Positions 18,390-27,748 of a stretch of DNA of 64,000 nucleotides are shown in pieces. Position numbers and translations under genes: made by a program. Position 1 is the first letter of the stretch. Each line of letters starts with the position of its first letter. Below the pieces are notes generated by a model. That model did no database searches and had not been told where the DNA came from. It worked only from the letters and a program-made list of their open reading frames with translations. Source of the DNA: JAJDIA01 sp031555735 (GTDB lineage: Bacteria; Bacteroidota; Bacteroidia; Bacteroidales; Tannerellaceae); assembly GCA_031555735.1 (NCBI GenBank), contig JAVBUE010000010.1:1-64000 (forward strand). The letters run 5' to 3'.

Positions 18390-19304
18390 ATGAAAAGCAA
18401 CAGTTTAGTTTCCATCGATCAGTGTACACGGGAAGATATCCTTCGCATCCTCGACAGCGCGGAGAAATTCGAAGCAAATCCAAACCGGAACCTATTGGAA
18501 GGGAAGGTGGCCGCCACCCTTTTTTTTGAGCCGTCCACCCGGACACGGCTAAGTTTCGAAACAGCGGTGAATCGCCTCGGCGGACGTGTCATCGGCTTCC
18601 AGGACGCATCCACCACCAGCTCATCCAAGGGAGAAACGCTGAAAGACACCATTCTGATGGTTAGCAACTATGCCGACCTGATCATTATGCGCCACCACCT
18701 CGAAGGAGCCGCCCGCTATGCTTCGGAGGTGACGAACGTCCCGATCATCAACGCCGGCGACGGCGCCAACCAACATCCCACGCAAACGATGCTCGACCTG
18801 TATTCCATCCGTAAGACGCAGGGCACGCTGGAGAACCTCACCATCACGATGGTAGGCGACCTGAAATACGGGCGTACCGTCCATTCACTGATCGTCGGCA
18901 TGTCGCACTTCAATCCTACCTTCCATTTCATCGCGCCGGAAGAACTGCGGATGCCGGAAGAGCAAAAACAATGCTGCGAGAAGCATGGCATCCGCTATTC
19001 GGAACATACCGATTTCACGGAAGACATCATCAATAAGTCAGATATCCTTTATATGACGAGGGTACAGCGGGAACGCTTCACCGACCTCGAAGAATACGAA
19101 CGGGTAAAGAACATCTATATCCTGAAAAAGAAAATGCTGCGCAACAGCCGGGAGAACCTGCGGGTGCTCCATCCCCTGCCCCGCATCAACGAGATCGCCT
19201 ACGATGTGGACGACAGCCCGAAAGCCTTTTACATCCAACAGGCGCAAAACGGTCTTTATGCCCGCCAGGCCATTATTTGTGAGTTATTTGGTATCCATTT
19301 TTAA
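18390..19304 (+). CDS. pyrB: Aspartate carbamoyltransferase catalytic subunit
   Basis: Condenses carbamoyl phosphate with aspartate in the first committed step of pyrimidine synthesis; cytoplasmic, in a complex with PyrI. The carbamoyl-phosphate loop FFEPSTRTRLSFETA is near residues 49-63. HPTQTMLDLYSI and the aspartate-binding HPLPRINEI complete the family set. It is full length at 304 residues. pyrI follows after 12 bases, giving the allosteric PyrBI enzyme type. Confidence 0.97.
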   Translation: MKSNSLVSIDQCTREDILRILDSAEKFEANPNRNLLEGKVAATLFFEPSTRTRLSFETAVNRLGGRVIGFQDASTTSSSKGETLKDTILMVSNYADLIIMRHHLEGAARYASEVTNVPIINAGDGANQHPTQTMLDLYSIRKTQGTLENLTITMVGDLKYGRTVHSLIVGMSHFNPTFHFIAPEELRMPEEQKQCCEKHGIRYSEHTDFTEDIINKSDILYMTRVQRERFTDLEEYERVKNIYILKKKMLRNSRENLRVLHPLPRINEIAYDVDDSPKAFYIQQAQNGLYARQAIICELFGIHF

Positions 19305-19316
19305 ATCCTGCACGCC

Positions 19317-19784
19317 ATGTCAGCCGAAAAGAAAAGAGAACTACAGGTAGCCGCCCTTGAAAACGGTACCGCGATCGACCATATCCCTCCCCGCCAGTTA
19401 TTTAAAGTAGCCGCCCTGTTGCGTCTCGAACGGATGCTGGACAACACCATCACCATCGGCAATAACTTCCATAGCAGCAAGATGGGATGCAAGGGCGTAA
19501 TCAAGATCGCCGACAAATTCTTTGAAGAAGGCGAGATCAACCGCATCGCCCTGGTAGCTCCGAATGTGATCCTGAACGTGATCCGCGATTTCGAAGTGGT
19601 GGAAAAGAAGAAAGTAACACTGCCCGATACCCTGACCGGTGTGGTGAAATGCAACAACCCCAAATGCATCACCAACAATGAGCCGATGCCTACCCGCTTC
19701 GACGTGATCGACAAAGAGACCGGCACCGTCAAATGCCAGTATTGCGAACGGAAGATCAACAAGGAAGACATCATCATCCAATAA
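19317..19784 (+). CDS. pyrI: Aspartate carbamoyltransferase regulatory subunit
   Basis: Regulatory chain that binds nucleotide effectors and, through a zinc site, the catalytic trimer. The 155-residue protein has the N-terminal allosteric domain (AIDHIPPRQLFKVAALL) and four zinc-binding cysteines in CNNPKC and CQYC in the C-terminal domain. It is directly downstream of pyrB in the same operon. Confidence 0.97.
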   Translation: MSAEKKRELQVAALENGTAIDHIPPRQLFKVAALLRLERMLDNTITIGNNFHSSKMGCKGVIKIADKFFEEGEINRIALVAPNVILNVIRDFEVVEKKKVTLPDTLTGVVKCNNPKCITNNEPMPTRFDVIDKETGTVKCQYCERKINKEDIIIQ

Positions 19785-19789
19785 GCGGC

Positions 19790-20353
19790 ATGAAACACGA
19801 CTGGAAACCGGGTACGATGATCTACCCCTTGCCCGCCGTTATGGTAAGCTGCGGTAGCGACCCTTCCGAATACAATATCATTACCCTTTCGTGGGTAGGT
19901 ACGATCTGTACCAACCCGGCGATGTGTTATATCTCCGTACGTCCCGAACGCCATTCCTACCCGATCCTGAAAAAAAACATGGAGTTTGTGATCAACCTCA
20001 CCACCGAAGAGCTGGCTTACGCCACCGACTGGTGCGGCGTAAACTCGGGGAAAGACCACCGTAAGTTCGAAGAGATGAAGCTCACCCCTGGCAAAGCATC
20101 GGTGGTGAACGCCCCCACCATCGAAGAGTCGCCCCTGTCGATCGAATGCCGGGTAAAGGAAGTACTGGCACTGGGCAGCCACGACATGTTCATCGCCGAA
20201 GTGGTGAACGTGCTGGCCGACGACAGGTATTTAGACGAAACCACCGGCGCCTTCAACCTCGACAAGGCGAGCCTGCTGGCCTACTCACACGGCAAGTACA
20301 GCGGCCTGGGTGAGCCGATCGGCAAATTCGGCTGGTCGGTCCAAAAGAAATAA
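19790..20353 (+). CDS. Flavin reductase-like (FMN-binding split barrel) protein
   Basis: The predicted fold is the FMN-binding flavin reductase family, which reduces free flavin or supports flavoenzymes; cytoplasmic, 187 residues. Family features are the N-terminal PLPAVMVSCG, TLSWVGTICTNPAMCYISVRP and the FVINLTTEELAYATDWCG segment. The ATG at 19790, five bases after the pyrI stop, is preferred over an upstream start at 19733 that would lie inside pyrI. It probably shares the pyrBI transcript, and the physiological substrate is unknown. It is convergent with the next gene, with four bases between the stops. Confidence 0.88.
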   Translation: MKHDWKPGTMIYPLPAVMVSCGSDPSEYNIITLSWVGTICTNPAMCYISVRPERHSYPILKKNMEFVINLTTEELAYATDWCGVNSGKDHRKFEEMKLTPGKASVVNAPTIEESPLSIECRVKEVLALGSHDMFIAEVVNVLADDRYLDETTGAFNLDKASLLAYSHGKYSGLGEPIGKFGWSVQKK

Positions 20354-20357
20354 CCGC

Positions 20358-23243
20358 TTACTTCCCGCAGATCGCGGCGAACGGGCACCAGCCACACACT
20401 TTCTCTTCGGTGGTCTGTACGAAGGGGATAGACGGATCGAACAATTCATCCAGGCATCCTTGCAGCGCGCGTTCATAATCGGCGGCATACATGGCGAAGT
20501 CGGTGACGGGCGTCGATTGTCCGCGGGCGACCGACTGATAGATGACAGGATCAAACGCCTGTTCGAACAAGGTACGCATATAGTAGATCACCGGCTGTAC
20601 CGGTTTCGCATTCCCTTCAGGCAGCCTGCTGTACATCCACCCATACATAAACACCTGCATCACCGCTTTGGCGCGGTCTTTTGCTTCCTTGTCGAAGAGG
20701 CTTTCGACGGTGGTAAACATTGTCGAACCCTTCCCGCTCTTATAATCGACCAGGCGAAGCACGCCATCCACCTCATCGATACGGTCGATGAACCCTTTCA
20801 GTTGCACCTCCGTCCCGTCCGTCAGCGGAAAGAGGGCGCTGATCCGCTTCTCCGACTCCCGGTAGGTGAATGGGGTCAGGCGGCCGTCCCGTTCGAACAC
20901 CTTCACAGCATATTTGCGGATCATCTCCCCTTCGAGGAAACGCTGGCCGGTCAGCGGCACCGCTTTCGTGTTCCGGAAGAACAGTTCGGCAAAAGCCTCC
21001 CGGATCACCCGCGTCATCTGTTCCTTGTCCTGCCGGATCCGCTTCAGGAGGTCGGCCGTTACTACATGCCCACATAATGGCTGATACAACACCTCCAGCA
21101 CTTTGTGGAGGATACTGCCGAAGGTGCTGCTCTCAAGTGTTTCGCTCACCTCCTCTTCTTCCTGTACCTTCTCCACCACCGAAAAATAAAACTTCAGGGG
21201 ACAGTCCAGGTATGTGTTCAGCGTACTGGCCGACAGCGCCCGGCTGCCTCCCCGGCGAAACGCTTCCAGCTTGCGCATCACCTCCTCTGTTTTCCGTACT
21301 TCCACCGGAGGCGTATGAGAAGAAGCTACATTATATACAACCAATTTATCCTGCAGCGGCACGTTATAATGATAGCGTAACTGGTGGATATACCGGCTCA
21401 CCTCTCCCGTCTGCATCCCTCCGCTACGGGTGTCGTACAACAGGTTTACATGGTTTGTCCGGTGGAGCAGGCGGTAAAAGTGATACGCCCATACGCTATC
21501 CTGATGCTCGTACGTTGGCAGTCCGAAGCCCCGCCGCAGGTTGTAAGGAATAAACGAACCCACGGTGTGATGGGAAGGGAATATCCCTTCGTTGACCGAG
21601 AGGATGATCAGGCGGTCGAAGTCGAGCGCCCGTGTCTCCAGCACTCCCATGATCTGCAGTCCTGCCAGCGGTTCGCCGCGGAACGGGATCGTGATGCTGT
21701 CGGTAGCCCGTTTCACCAACCGGAAACAGGTCTCGATACGCATCTCCACGCTTGCTTCCCGCATCACATCCCGCATCCGGTTTACAGTAGTATAATAATG
21801 AAAGATAAACTCTTGTTCGATATCCCGCGTAGTGAGCCGCGCTTCCTCTTCCGACCCGTCTTCGGAACTTTCCATACCGATGAACCGGCTCAACGCTTCC
21901 AATACGCGGATCAGGTAAGCCATGAACGCATCCACCGAATCCACCGGGGTGAACAGTTCCCGTAACAGGGGTGTCTGCGCCAATTCGTCGAAACCTACCC
22001 AGATACGGTTGCGGCCCACGATATCCCGCACCAGGGCGCCGATCCGTACCGGGTCGGTCGCGTTGATATACCGATGGTTCAGCACCGGCAGCACTTCCCT
22101 GAAAAAGAACTGCGGCATCCCGTCTTTGTAGCGCACATTCCGTTGCAGGTGGAGAATATACTCCATCAGCGAAGCCACCGGTGTACCGGCCAGCGGATAA
22201 CCCATCGTCACGTTCACATTCCGTATCCGTTCCGGGATGGAATTTAATACGGGAATCAACAGGTGCTCGTCGGGCAGTACCAGCGCGGTGCGTAATGCCG
22301 AGGCTTCCTCCCACCCGTCCTGTCCGCATATATCTTCAAGCAGCGAACATACATATTTGGCCTGTCCCACAGCGGAAGGGATACCCGTCACCTCGATCAA
22401 CGGCCCGGAGGCCGCGTCCTCCGGTAGCGAGTAACCGGAAGGGAACAACCGTCTGTTCCGTTCCACAAAATACCAGGTGCGATTCTGCGGATCACATACA
22501 TGCGGGGAAGCATAATCCCAGTAAAAATCGGCCATGCCCCGTTTCTGTAGTTCCAACAACAAGGTTTCTTCGGCAACCGACAGGGCGTTCAGTCCCACAA
22601 AGACGATTTTCTCATACGGAAGCGCGATATCCGCACCTGCCTTGAGCGCCTCGGCTACTTCCCGGAAGAGCATGCCCTCATACCCCTTTCCTTCGGCGGC
22701 GATGGCGGTGCGCAAGTCTGTATAGAGATCGTACAGGATCTCCCATACTTCGAGAAACTGCCGTTCGTTGTCGCCCTGCATCCGGGGGGAGAACGACGAC
22801 CAGAACTGGCGGATCGCCTCAATCTGGTTTGGCGTCAGGAAGGAATAATCCTGTTCCAGCGCCCGCAGGTCGGTTACGTTCCGGAACAGCATGCGGGCAT
22901 CGGCCATATACTTGTCCACATCGTCGAAGTCGTTCAGCAGCATCTCCCCCCAATAGAGGAAATCGTCGAACGATTCCTCCGTTCCGCTCCTCGCCGCGTA
23001 CTTCGCGTACAGGGTGAACAGCAGGTGGATACGGTCGGCCGGCTGCTTATCGCCCAACTGCCCGAAGAGGTCGTTGATCGTCAGGATAGCCGGAGAGAAC
23101 AATGGGCGGTCGGCCGCCTCGGAGAGATATTTCTTAAAAAACAATCCCGCGCGCCGGTTGGGAAATACAAACGCCAACCGGGCAATCTTTGGACCGTATG
23201 CTTTCCAGAAAAGCGAAGCGATCTGTTGCAGGAAAGGCGTCAT
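20358..23243 (-). CDS. AddB-like PD-(D/E)XK nuclease
   Basis: 961-residue homologue of the AddB subunit of helicase-nucleases that process double-strand breaks. The N-terminus looks like a UvrD-type fold without an intact Walker A (FVFPNRRAGLFFKKYL). The C-terminal RecB-like nuclease shows STFGSILHKVLE and the catalytic RLVDYKSGK. An iron-sulfur staple is suggested by Cys in YLDCPLKFYF and VCGWCPFAAIC at the C-terminus. No AddA-like helicase is in this window. The start overlaps the stop of the aldo/keto reductase gene upstream by four bases (ATGA). Confidence 0.85.
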   Translation of the reverse strand: MTPFLQQIASLFWKAYGPKIARLAFVFPNRRAGLFFKKYLSEAADRPLFSPAILTINDLFGQLGDKQPADRIHLLFTLYAKYAARSGTEESFDDFLYWGEMLLNDFDDVDKYMADARMLFRNVTDLRALEQDYSFLTPNQIEAIRQFWSSFSPRMQGDNERQFLEVWEILYDLYTDLRTAIAAEGKGYEGMLFREVAEALKAGADIALPYEKIVFVGLNALSVAEETLLLELQKRGMADFYWDYASPHVCDPQNRTWYFVERNRRLFPSGYSLPEDAASGPLIEVTGIPSAVGQAKYVCSLLEDICGQDGWEEASALRTALVLPDEHLLIPVLNSIPERIRNVNVTMGYPLAGTPVASLMEYILHLQRNVRYKDGMPQFFFREVLPVLNHRYINATDPVRIGALVRDIVGRNRIWVGFDELAQTPLLRELFTPVDSVDAFMAYLIRVLEALSRFIGMESSEDGSEEEARLTTRDIEQEFIFHYYTTVNRMRDVMREASVEMRIETCFRLVKRATDSITIPFRGEPLAGLQIMGVLETRALDFDRLIILSVNEGIFPSHHTVGSFIPYNLRRGFGLPTYEHQDSVWAYHFYRLLHRTNHVNLLYDTRSGGMQTGEVSRYIHQLRYHYNVPLQDKLVVYNVASSHTPPVEVRKTEEVMRKLEAFRRGGSRALSASTLNTYLDCPLKFYFSVVEKVQEEEEVSETLESSTFGSILHKVLEVLYQPLCGHVVTADLLKRIRQDKEQMTRVIREAFAELFFRNTKAVPLTGQRFLEGEMIRKYAVKVFERDGRLTPFTYRESEKRISALFPLTDGTEVQLKGFIDRIDEVDGVLRLVDYKSGKGSTMFTTVESLFDKEAKDRAKAVMQVFMYGWMYSRLPEGNAKPVQPVIYYMRTLFEQAFDPVIYQSVARGQSTPVTDFAMYAADYERALQGCLDELFDPSIPFVQTTEEKVCGWCPFAAICGK

Positions 23244-24244
23244 GGTTTGTTTTGCAGGATGCCCTCGATACGTACCAGCTCATCCGGGGTGAACGAGGTG
23301 TTGTGCAGGCTATGGAGGTTGTCGATCAACTGATCCACAGAGCTGGCGCCGATGATGAGGCTGGTCACCCGTTCATCTTTCAGTATCCACGCCAGGGCCA
23401 TTTCAGCCAGTGTCTGTCCGCGTTCGGCAGCGATTTGATTCAGCAGGCGCACTTTCCCAACAGCTTCGGGAGTAACCTGTGATACTTTCAGATGCCCGGT
23501 AGGTTTGGCTGCCCGTGAATCCGCGGGAATACCCTCCAGGTATTTATTCGTAAGCAAGCCCTGTTCCAGTGGAGAAAAGGCGATCATCCCCACCCCTTCC
23601 TCTTTCAGCAGGGGCATAAGCCCGGGTTCCGGCCGGCGGTCGAACATGGAATAGCGCGCCTGATGGATCAGACAGGGCACGTGATGTGTTTTCAACGCCG
23701 CCAGGGCGGCCTTCGTCTGTTCGGCGTTATAGTTGGAGATACCCACATACAAGGCTTTCCCCTGACGGACGATATCCGCCAGCGCGCCCATCGTCTCTTC
23801 GATCGGCGTCTCGGGATCCGGCCGGTGTGAGTAGAAGATATCCACGTAATCCAATCCCATCCGTTTGAGGCTCTGGTCGAGGCTTGCCATCAGGTACTTG
23901 CGACTGCCCCATTCGCCATACGGGCCGGGCCACATATCGTAGCCGGCTTTCGATGAGATGATCAGCTCGTCGCGATAGGCACCGAGCCCTTTCCGGAGGA
24001 TACGGCCAAAGTTTTCTTCCGCCGAACCATAGACGGGTCCGTAATTGTTAGCCAGGTCGAAGTGAGTGATCCCGTTGTCGAACGCCGTATGCGCGATCTT
24101 GATAAACTGCTCAAACACATCCACACTGCCGAAGTTATGCCAAAGGCCCAGGGCGATCACCGGCAGTTTGAGGCCGCTCCTCCCGCATCGCCGGAAGCTC
24201 ATCCCGGCCTGATATCTTTGCTCGCTTGCCTGATAGTAGTCCAT
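23240..24244 (-). CDS. Aldo/keto reductase (YghZ-like)
   Basis: NADPH-dependent aldo/keto reductase of 334 residues, closest in type to YghZ/L-glyceraldehyde-3-phosphate reductase. The catalytic tetrad region is present: Asp in THFDLANNYG with the tyrosine of NNYG, a lysine in IISSKAGYDMW and a histidine in DIFYSHRPD. The C-terminal cofactor loop includes SLIIGASSVDQL. It is cytoplasmic; the in vivo substrate is unknown. It precedes the AddB-like gene with ATGA coupling, although no functional link is obvious. Confidence 0.9.
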   Translation of the reverse strand: MDYYQASEQRYQAGMSFRRCGRSGLKLPVIALGLWHNFGSVDVFEQFIKIAHTAFDNGITHFDLANNYGPVYGSAEENFGRILRKGLGAYRDELIISSKAGYDMWPGPYGEWGSRKYLMASLDQSLKRMGLDYVDIFYSHRPDPETPIEETMGALADIVRQGKALYVGISNYNAEQTKAALAALKTHHVPCLIHQARYSMFDRRPEPGLMPLLKEEGVGMIAFSPLEQGLLTNKYLEGIPADSRAAKPTGHLKVSQVTPEAVGKVRLLNQIAAERGQTLAEMALAWILKDERVTSLIIGASSVDQLIDNLHSLHNTSFTPDELVRIEGILQNKP

Positions 24245-24271
24245 ATCGAATATTCATATTGATGATTTAGG

Positions 24272-24279
24272 CAAAGTTA
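24272..24279 (-). promoter_or_regulatory. Possible -7 box for the aldo/keto reductase-nuclease pair
   Basis: TAACTTTG on the minus strand matches TAnnTTTG, 28 bases before the start codon. A TTG lies 16 bases further upstream, closer than the usual 19-21. Confidence 0.45.
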
Positions 24280-24513
24280 AGAGAAAAACACATGACAAGC
24301 CGTACTTTTCAGTAATTATATCTATTTTTACCCCCATTACTTACGCTATAAACTACTTTCGGATGAAAAGTATTATTATCTTATCTCCCATCCATTCCCG
24401 GGCTTCTCACACGGACAGACAAACAACAGTGACACGACGCCATTTCAGTAAACAATCCCTCATACAAGTTGTTTTATTTTAAACAGACAATCAGCACATT
24501 AAAGTAATAATCT

Positions 24514-25533
24514 ATGCGAACGATCCTAACAACAATCGCCATTCTCTTCTTATTCGTTTCACTTCCTGCCCGGGCGCAGGGCGACGCCGGTATAAAGATC
24601 ACACCCAAACAGGGAGATTTGTATGATAACGCGAAAAAGCTCAACAACCCCTACCTATTTCCTCTCTGGGGAAAGAAACTGGGTGAAAAAGGATTCCTGC
24701 TGCCTTTCCCCATCGGGGTAATGATAAACGGATACGCCAGCTCGCAAGACGTGACCATATCCGACCTGGCAATCGGCATCAACGAGAACCCGATGGTGTC
24801 GCTCGACGACGTGGTGGGCTTCAGCGAAGTAACCGCCAACGTACAGAATATGAATTTCCGTACCGACCTCTGGGTACTTCCCTTCCTCGATGTATATGGC
24901 ATCATCGGTAAAGCAACCGTACAAACGAAAGTAGGTATCGGCAGTATCATGGGAAAGGCGGTGGACTACCAAACCGAAGCCGATTTCGACGGCTATGTCT
25001 ATGGTGTGGGAGCCATGCTCACAGGAGGGATCCGGTCGATCTTCTTCTCATTAGACGTGAGTAATATATGGACGCACCTGGATGAGTTGGCCAATAATAA
25101 CAGCGTGCTGAATATGGGACTTCGTACCGGATACGTATTCCATTTCCACGATAATCCGGAGATGAACATCTCCGCCTGGACCGGAGCAACCCGCGTCTTC
25201 CTCTCCAGCAATACGGAAGGAGCGATCGACCTGTCGGAGATCATGCCTGATCTGGGCGACAACTACAAGAACAGCGAATGGTATAAAGCCATGGCGCCGG
25301 CCAAACAATCGCTGACGGATGAGTTGGTGACACGGGTGGAAGACCGTCTCGATAACAGTACCATCCATTACAGTCTCAAAAAACGGCCGTCGCATAACTA
25401 TGCCATGATCCTGGGAGCCCAGTACCAGTTGAACCGCCACTGGCAGTTCCGGCTGGAAAGCAACTTCCTGGGAGGACGCAAGTCGGGATTGCTGTCGGTC
25501 AATTACAGATTCGGACTTTTCCCGCGGGAATAA
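24514..25533 (+). CDS. Predicted outer-membrane beta-barrel protein
   Basis: A 339-residue exported protein with a clear signal peptide (LFVSLPARAQ). The rest alternates short amphipathic strands with Gly/Asn turns (GYVYGVGAMLTGG; NMGLRTGYVFHF) and ends in RFGLFPRE, a pattern of small outer-membrane barrels. I do not recognise a specific family. The BamA-like barrel gene follows after 13 bases, so the two likely form an operon. Confidence 0.75.
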   Translation: MRTILTTIAILFLFVSLPARAQGDAGIKITPKQGDLYDNAKKLNNPYLFPLWGKKLGEKGFLLPFPIGVMINGYASSQDVTISDLAIGINENPMVSLDDVVGFSEVTANVQNMNFRTDLWVLPFLDVYGIIGKATVQTKVGIGSIMGKAVDYQTEADFDGYVYGVGAMLTGGIRSIFFSLDVSNIWTHLDELANNNSVLNMGLRTGYVFHFHDNPEMNISAWTGATRVFLSSNTEGAIDLSEIMPDLGDNYKNSEWYKAMAPAKQSLTDELVTRVEDRLDNSTIHYSLKKRPSHNYAMILGAQYQLNRHWQFRLESNFLGGRKSGLLSVNYRFGLFPRE

Positions 25534-25546
25534 TTAAACGTCAAAC

Positions 25547-26716
25547 ATGAAAACAACAATCTATTACATCCTTATCTGCCTTGCCGGGATACTCTCCTGC
25601 CAGGCAACATTCGCACAGGCACAGGCGGACAGTACCGCCCACCTCAGTTTCCTGAAACGTTATCAACAGCGAAACGCCGAAAGGGAGAAAGCCGGCAAGC
25701 TGCTGGTCACCCCTGTTTTAGGCCCCGGCTACACGCCAGAAATGGGTTTCTCTATCGCCGGGGGCGCCCTGTTGTCGTTCCTGACAGATCGCACGGACAC
25801 ATTACTCCACCGCTCGTCTTTACCGGTCACCGTTGGCTTCAGCAGTAAAGGCGCGTTATTCGTATCTTCCAAAATCGCTACCTATTGGAAGCAAGACAAA
25901 CTGCGCGTCAATGCCGACGTATGGTTCAAAAGTATGCCCGACAACTATTTCGGTATCGGTTATAATAAGGGGGAGCAGGTTAACAAATCAGATTCGACTA
26001 CGGAGTACGACCGGCTGTGGTTCCAGATCAACCCCCAGGTATTCTGGAAAGTAGGCAACGGCATGTTTGTGGGAGGGGCGTTGGACGTGAACTATACCCA
26101 CGGCAGTGATCCGTCTGCCGGTGTGGCAGCCGACCCAACCTATATCGCCTACAACGACAAGCCGTTCAATGCCGGGATAGGCGCGCATTTCATGCTCGAC
26201 ACCCGTGACGTGCCCGTCAATGCCTGGAAAGGCTGGTACCTGCTTACCCAGTTGATGATCTACGGGCATTACCTCGGGGGACAGAATAATTACCAGGTGG
26301 TCAACCTCGACGCCCGTCATTATGTCCGCGTAGCTAAACCGGGACAAACCCTTGCCCTTCAGCTCCGTGGACGATTCACTTCCGGTGATGTGCCTTACGG
26401 CGAAATGTCGCAACTGGGTACGCCTTTCGACCTCCGCGGGTATCTGTGGGGGCAGTACAGGGATAAGAATATGTTTTTCGGCATTGCCGAATACCGTCAC
26501 ACATTTTATAAACGCAGCGGAGAGCGAAGCCGCCACTCGGCCATCGCCTGGATGGGAGCCGGCTCCATCGCTCCCGACTGGGAATTCAACCAGTGGCTAC
26601 CCAACTTCGGCATCGGCTACCGCCTCGAAGTGCAACCCCGTATGGCCATCCGCTTAGACTACGGTTTCGGCAAGCACTCCAGCGGCTTCTACTTTAATTT
26701 CAATGAGGCGTTCTGA
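25547..26716 (+). CDS. BamA/TamA-type outer-membrane beta-barrel (surface antigen D15 family)
   Basis: A 389-residue exported protein with a signal peptide ending near ATFAQAQA. It has the Omp85-type barrel with no POTRA repeats. Typical strand motifs are PEMGFSIAGGALLSF, PVTVGFSSKGALFVSS and GEMSQLGTPFDLRGY, the last resembling the conserved loop that plugs such barrels. It ends in phenylalanine (FNFNEAF), the usual outer-membrane assembly signal. It may export or insert an unknown substrate, or act as a simple channel. Confidence 0.82.
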   Translation: MKTTIYYILICLAGILSCQATFAQAQADSTAHLSFLKRYQQRNAEREKAGKLLVTPVLGPGYTPEMGFSIAGGALLSFLTDRTDTLLHRSSLPVTVGFSSKGALFVSSKIATYWKQDKLRVNADVWFKSMPDNYFGIGYNKGEQVNKSDSTTEYDRLWFQINPQVFWKVGNGMFVGGALDVNYTHGSDPSAGVAADPTYIAYNDKPFNAGIGAHFMLDTRDVPVNAWKGWYLLTQLMIYGHYLGGQNNYQVVNLDARHYVRVAKPGQTLALQLRGRFTSGDVPYGEMSQLGTPFDLRGYLWGQYRDKNMFFGIAEYRHTFYKRSGERSRHSAIAWMGAGSIAPDWEFNQWLPNFGIGYRLEVQPRMAIRLDYGFGKHSSGFYFNFNEAF

Positions 26717-26733
26717 TAGTATCCAGATAACAC

Positions 26734-26811
26734 GGATTAGACAGATAAGCACAGATCGTATCCGGTTGATTTAGTAATCAAGAGGATTGATCTGTGTTCA
26801 TCTGTCTAACC
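26734..26811. repeat. Long imperfect hairpin after the barrel operon
   Basis: Arms 26734-26757 and 26789-26811 pair over about 23 bases with one bulge and two mismatches (TTAGACAGAT and CACAGATC words on one side). It lies 17 bases after the barrel stop and may end the transcript, although no clear T-run follows. Confidence 0.6.
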
Positions 26812-26836
26812 TATGACAGGATCAGTTTCATCAGGA

Positions 26837-26950
26837 TGGAACAAACAGTTTCTATAGAATGGAACAAACAGTTCCATTAGGTGAACCTTTTTGTTCCATT
26901 AGGTGAACCTTTTTGTTCCAATAGGTGGATCTTTTTGTTCCATTAGGTGG
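26837..26950. repeat. 22-bp-period iteron-like array C
   Basis: After one 23-bp unit, 22-bp units start at 26860, 26882, 26904 and 26926. They share TTTTTGTTCCA and TAGGTG words, each unit holding inverted half-sites such as GGTGAACC and GGAACA. The same array, in reverse orientation and with fewer full units, is at 45446-45555. Confidence 0.85.
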
Positions 26951-27025
26951 AAACCCGGAGAATCGCCGCGTCACTGGAGAGGAAGTTCCGGTCAGCCTTC
27001 GTCGTAGCCACTCCGTTTTTTTACA

Positions 27026-27166
27026 CGCGTGGCAGATGTGACAGCAAAAAGGCGGGAAAACGGATCTGCCACGGGTATCTGCCACACATCTAACTTATTC
27101 ATGTACAATAATATACACCCTGTTTCGTGGCACCGTGGCAGATGTTTTGCAAAAATAAACTCCGTG
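27026..27166 (+). repeat. 141-bp repeat module, copy 1
   Basis: Nearly identical in length and sequence to 45561-45701, in the same orientation. It contains GTGGCAGATG and its inverse CATCTGCCAC words (TCTGCCACGGGTATCTGCCAC), a GTGGCACCGTGGCAG segment and TTTTGCAAAA. No credible gene is encoded. With the array to its left it fills most of the 26717-27223 gene-free gap; the rest shows nothing I can name. Confidence 0.88.
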
Positions 27167-27207
27167 TAGGAGATAAGGACGGCTCATGGATTCAGACGGT
27201 TGATCCA

Positions 27208-27224
27208 AATTCAAAACAGCTTCT
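27208..27224. repeat. 17-bp inverted repeat, left copy flanking the tubulin-like operon
   Basis: AATTCAAAACAGCTTCT touches the stop codon of the last operon gene; its exact reverse complement is at 37518-37534, upstream of the first operon gene. Confidence 0.7.
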
Positions 27225-27739
27225 TACTGATTACCCTTTTTCCGGACACCAATGCCAAATCCTTTAGGCTCTTTCGGTTCAACTTTCTCCTCAGAAGCGT
27301 TTTCGTCGATAATGATTTTATTGATTTTCAGTGTTCTTATGAGTGAATCATAATTAACCGACACAATGGCAAATCCACGATATTGCCCTGTCGGAAGTTC
27401 TTCCACTTCTCCTTCCAACCGGGTGCCTTTCACATAACCGATATAAGGAGCGTTCTTTCCTTTAAAGAAGCTTTCTAACCAATACTTATTCTCGTTTTCG
27501 ATTAGTTTTCGATCTTCATTAAAGCCTTCCACGCCTTCGTATAGCAGTTTGTACAAAGTTGTTATCTGAGCAGATTCAATAATATCTTTTTTCTTATGAG
27601 CGAAACACTCTACATGAAATGTCGCAATGGATGAATCAAGCTCGATCAGTTCTACAGTTCCTGCCGGTTTGTCTTGAGCAGCAACAGGTAAACCGATACA
27701 GAAGGATAACAATATAACTAAAAGATACCGGATGCTCAT
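27224..27739 (-). CDS. Unknown exported protein, last gene of the tubulin-like operon
   Basis: A 171-residue protein with a signal peptide (LLVILLSFCIGLPVAAQ). The mature part is mixed alpha/beta and charged, with a conserved-looking core YWLESFFKGKNAPYIG and YRGFAIVSVNYDSL, and a lysine-rich C-terminal tail (EEKVEPKEPKGFGIG). I do not recognise the family. It begins nine bases after the CsgG/FlgT-like gene, so it belongs to the operon, and it is probably periplasmic. Confidence 0.75.
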   Translation of the reverse strand: MSIRYLLVILLSFCIGLPVAAQDKPAGTVELIELDSSIATFHVECFAHKKKDIIESAQITTLYKLLYEGVEGFNEDRKLIENENKYWLESFFKGKNAPYIGYVKGTRLEGEVEELPTGQYRGFAIVSVNYDSLIRTLKINKIIIDENASEEKVEPKEPKGFGIGVRKKGNQ

Positions 27740-27748
27740 TGTGATGGA

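Noticed and set aside
19301..20182. 293-codon minus-strand frame over pyrI and the flavin reductase
   Set aside because: Antisense to two clearly recognised genes, with no motif of its own.
26852..27085. 77-codon minus-strand frame sharing a peptide with the plus-strand frame at 45315-45818
   Set aside because: The shared peptide comes from the 22-bp repeat array and 141-bp module, which occur in differing relative orientations; no start signal or conserved extension.
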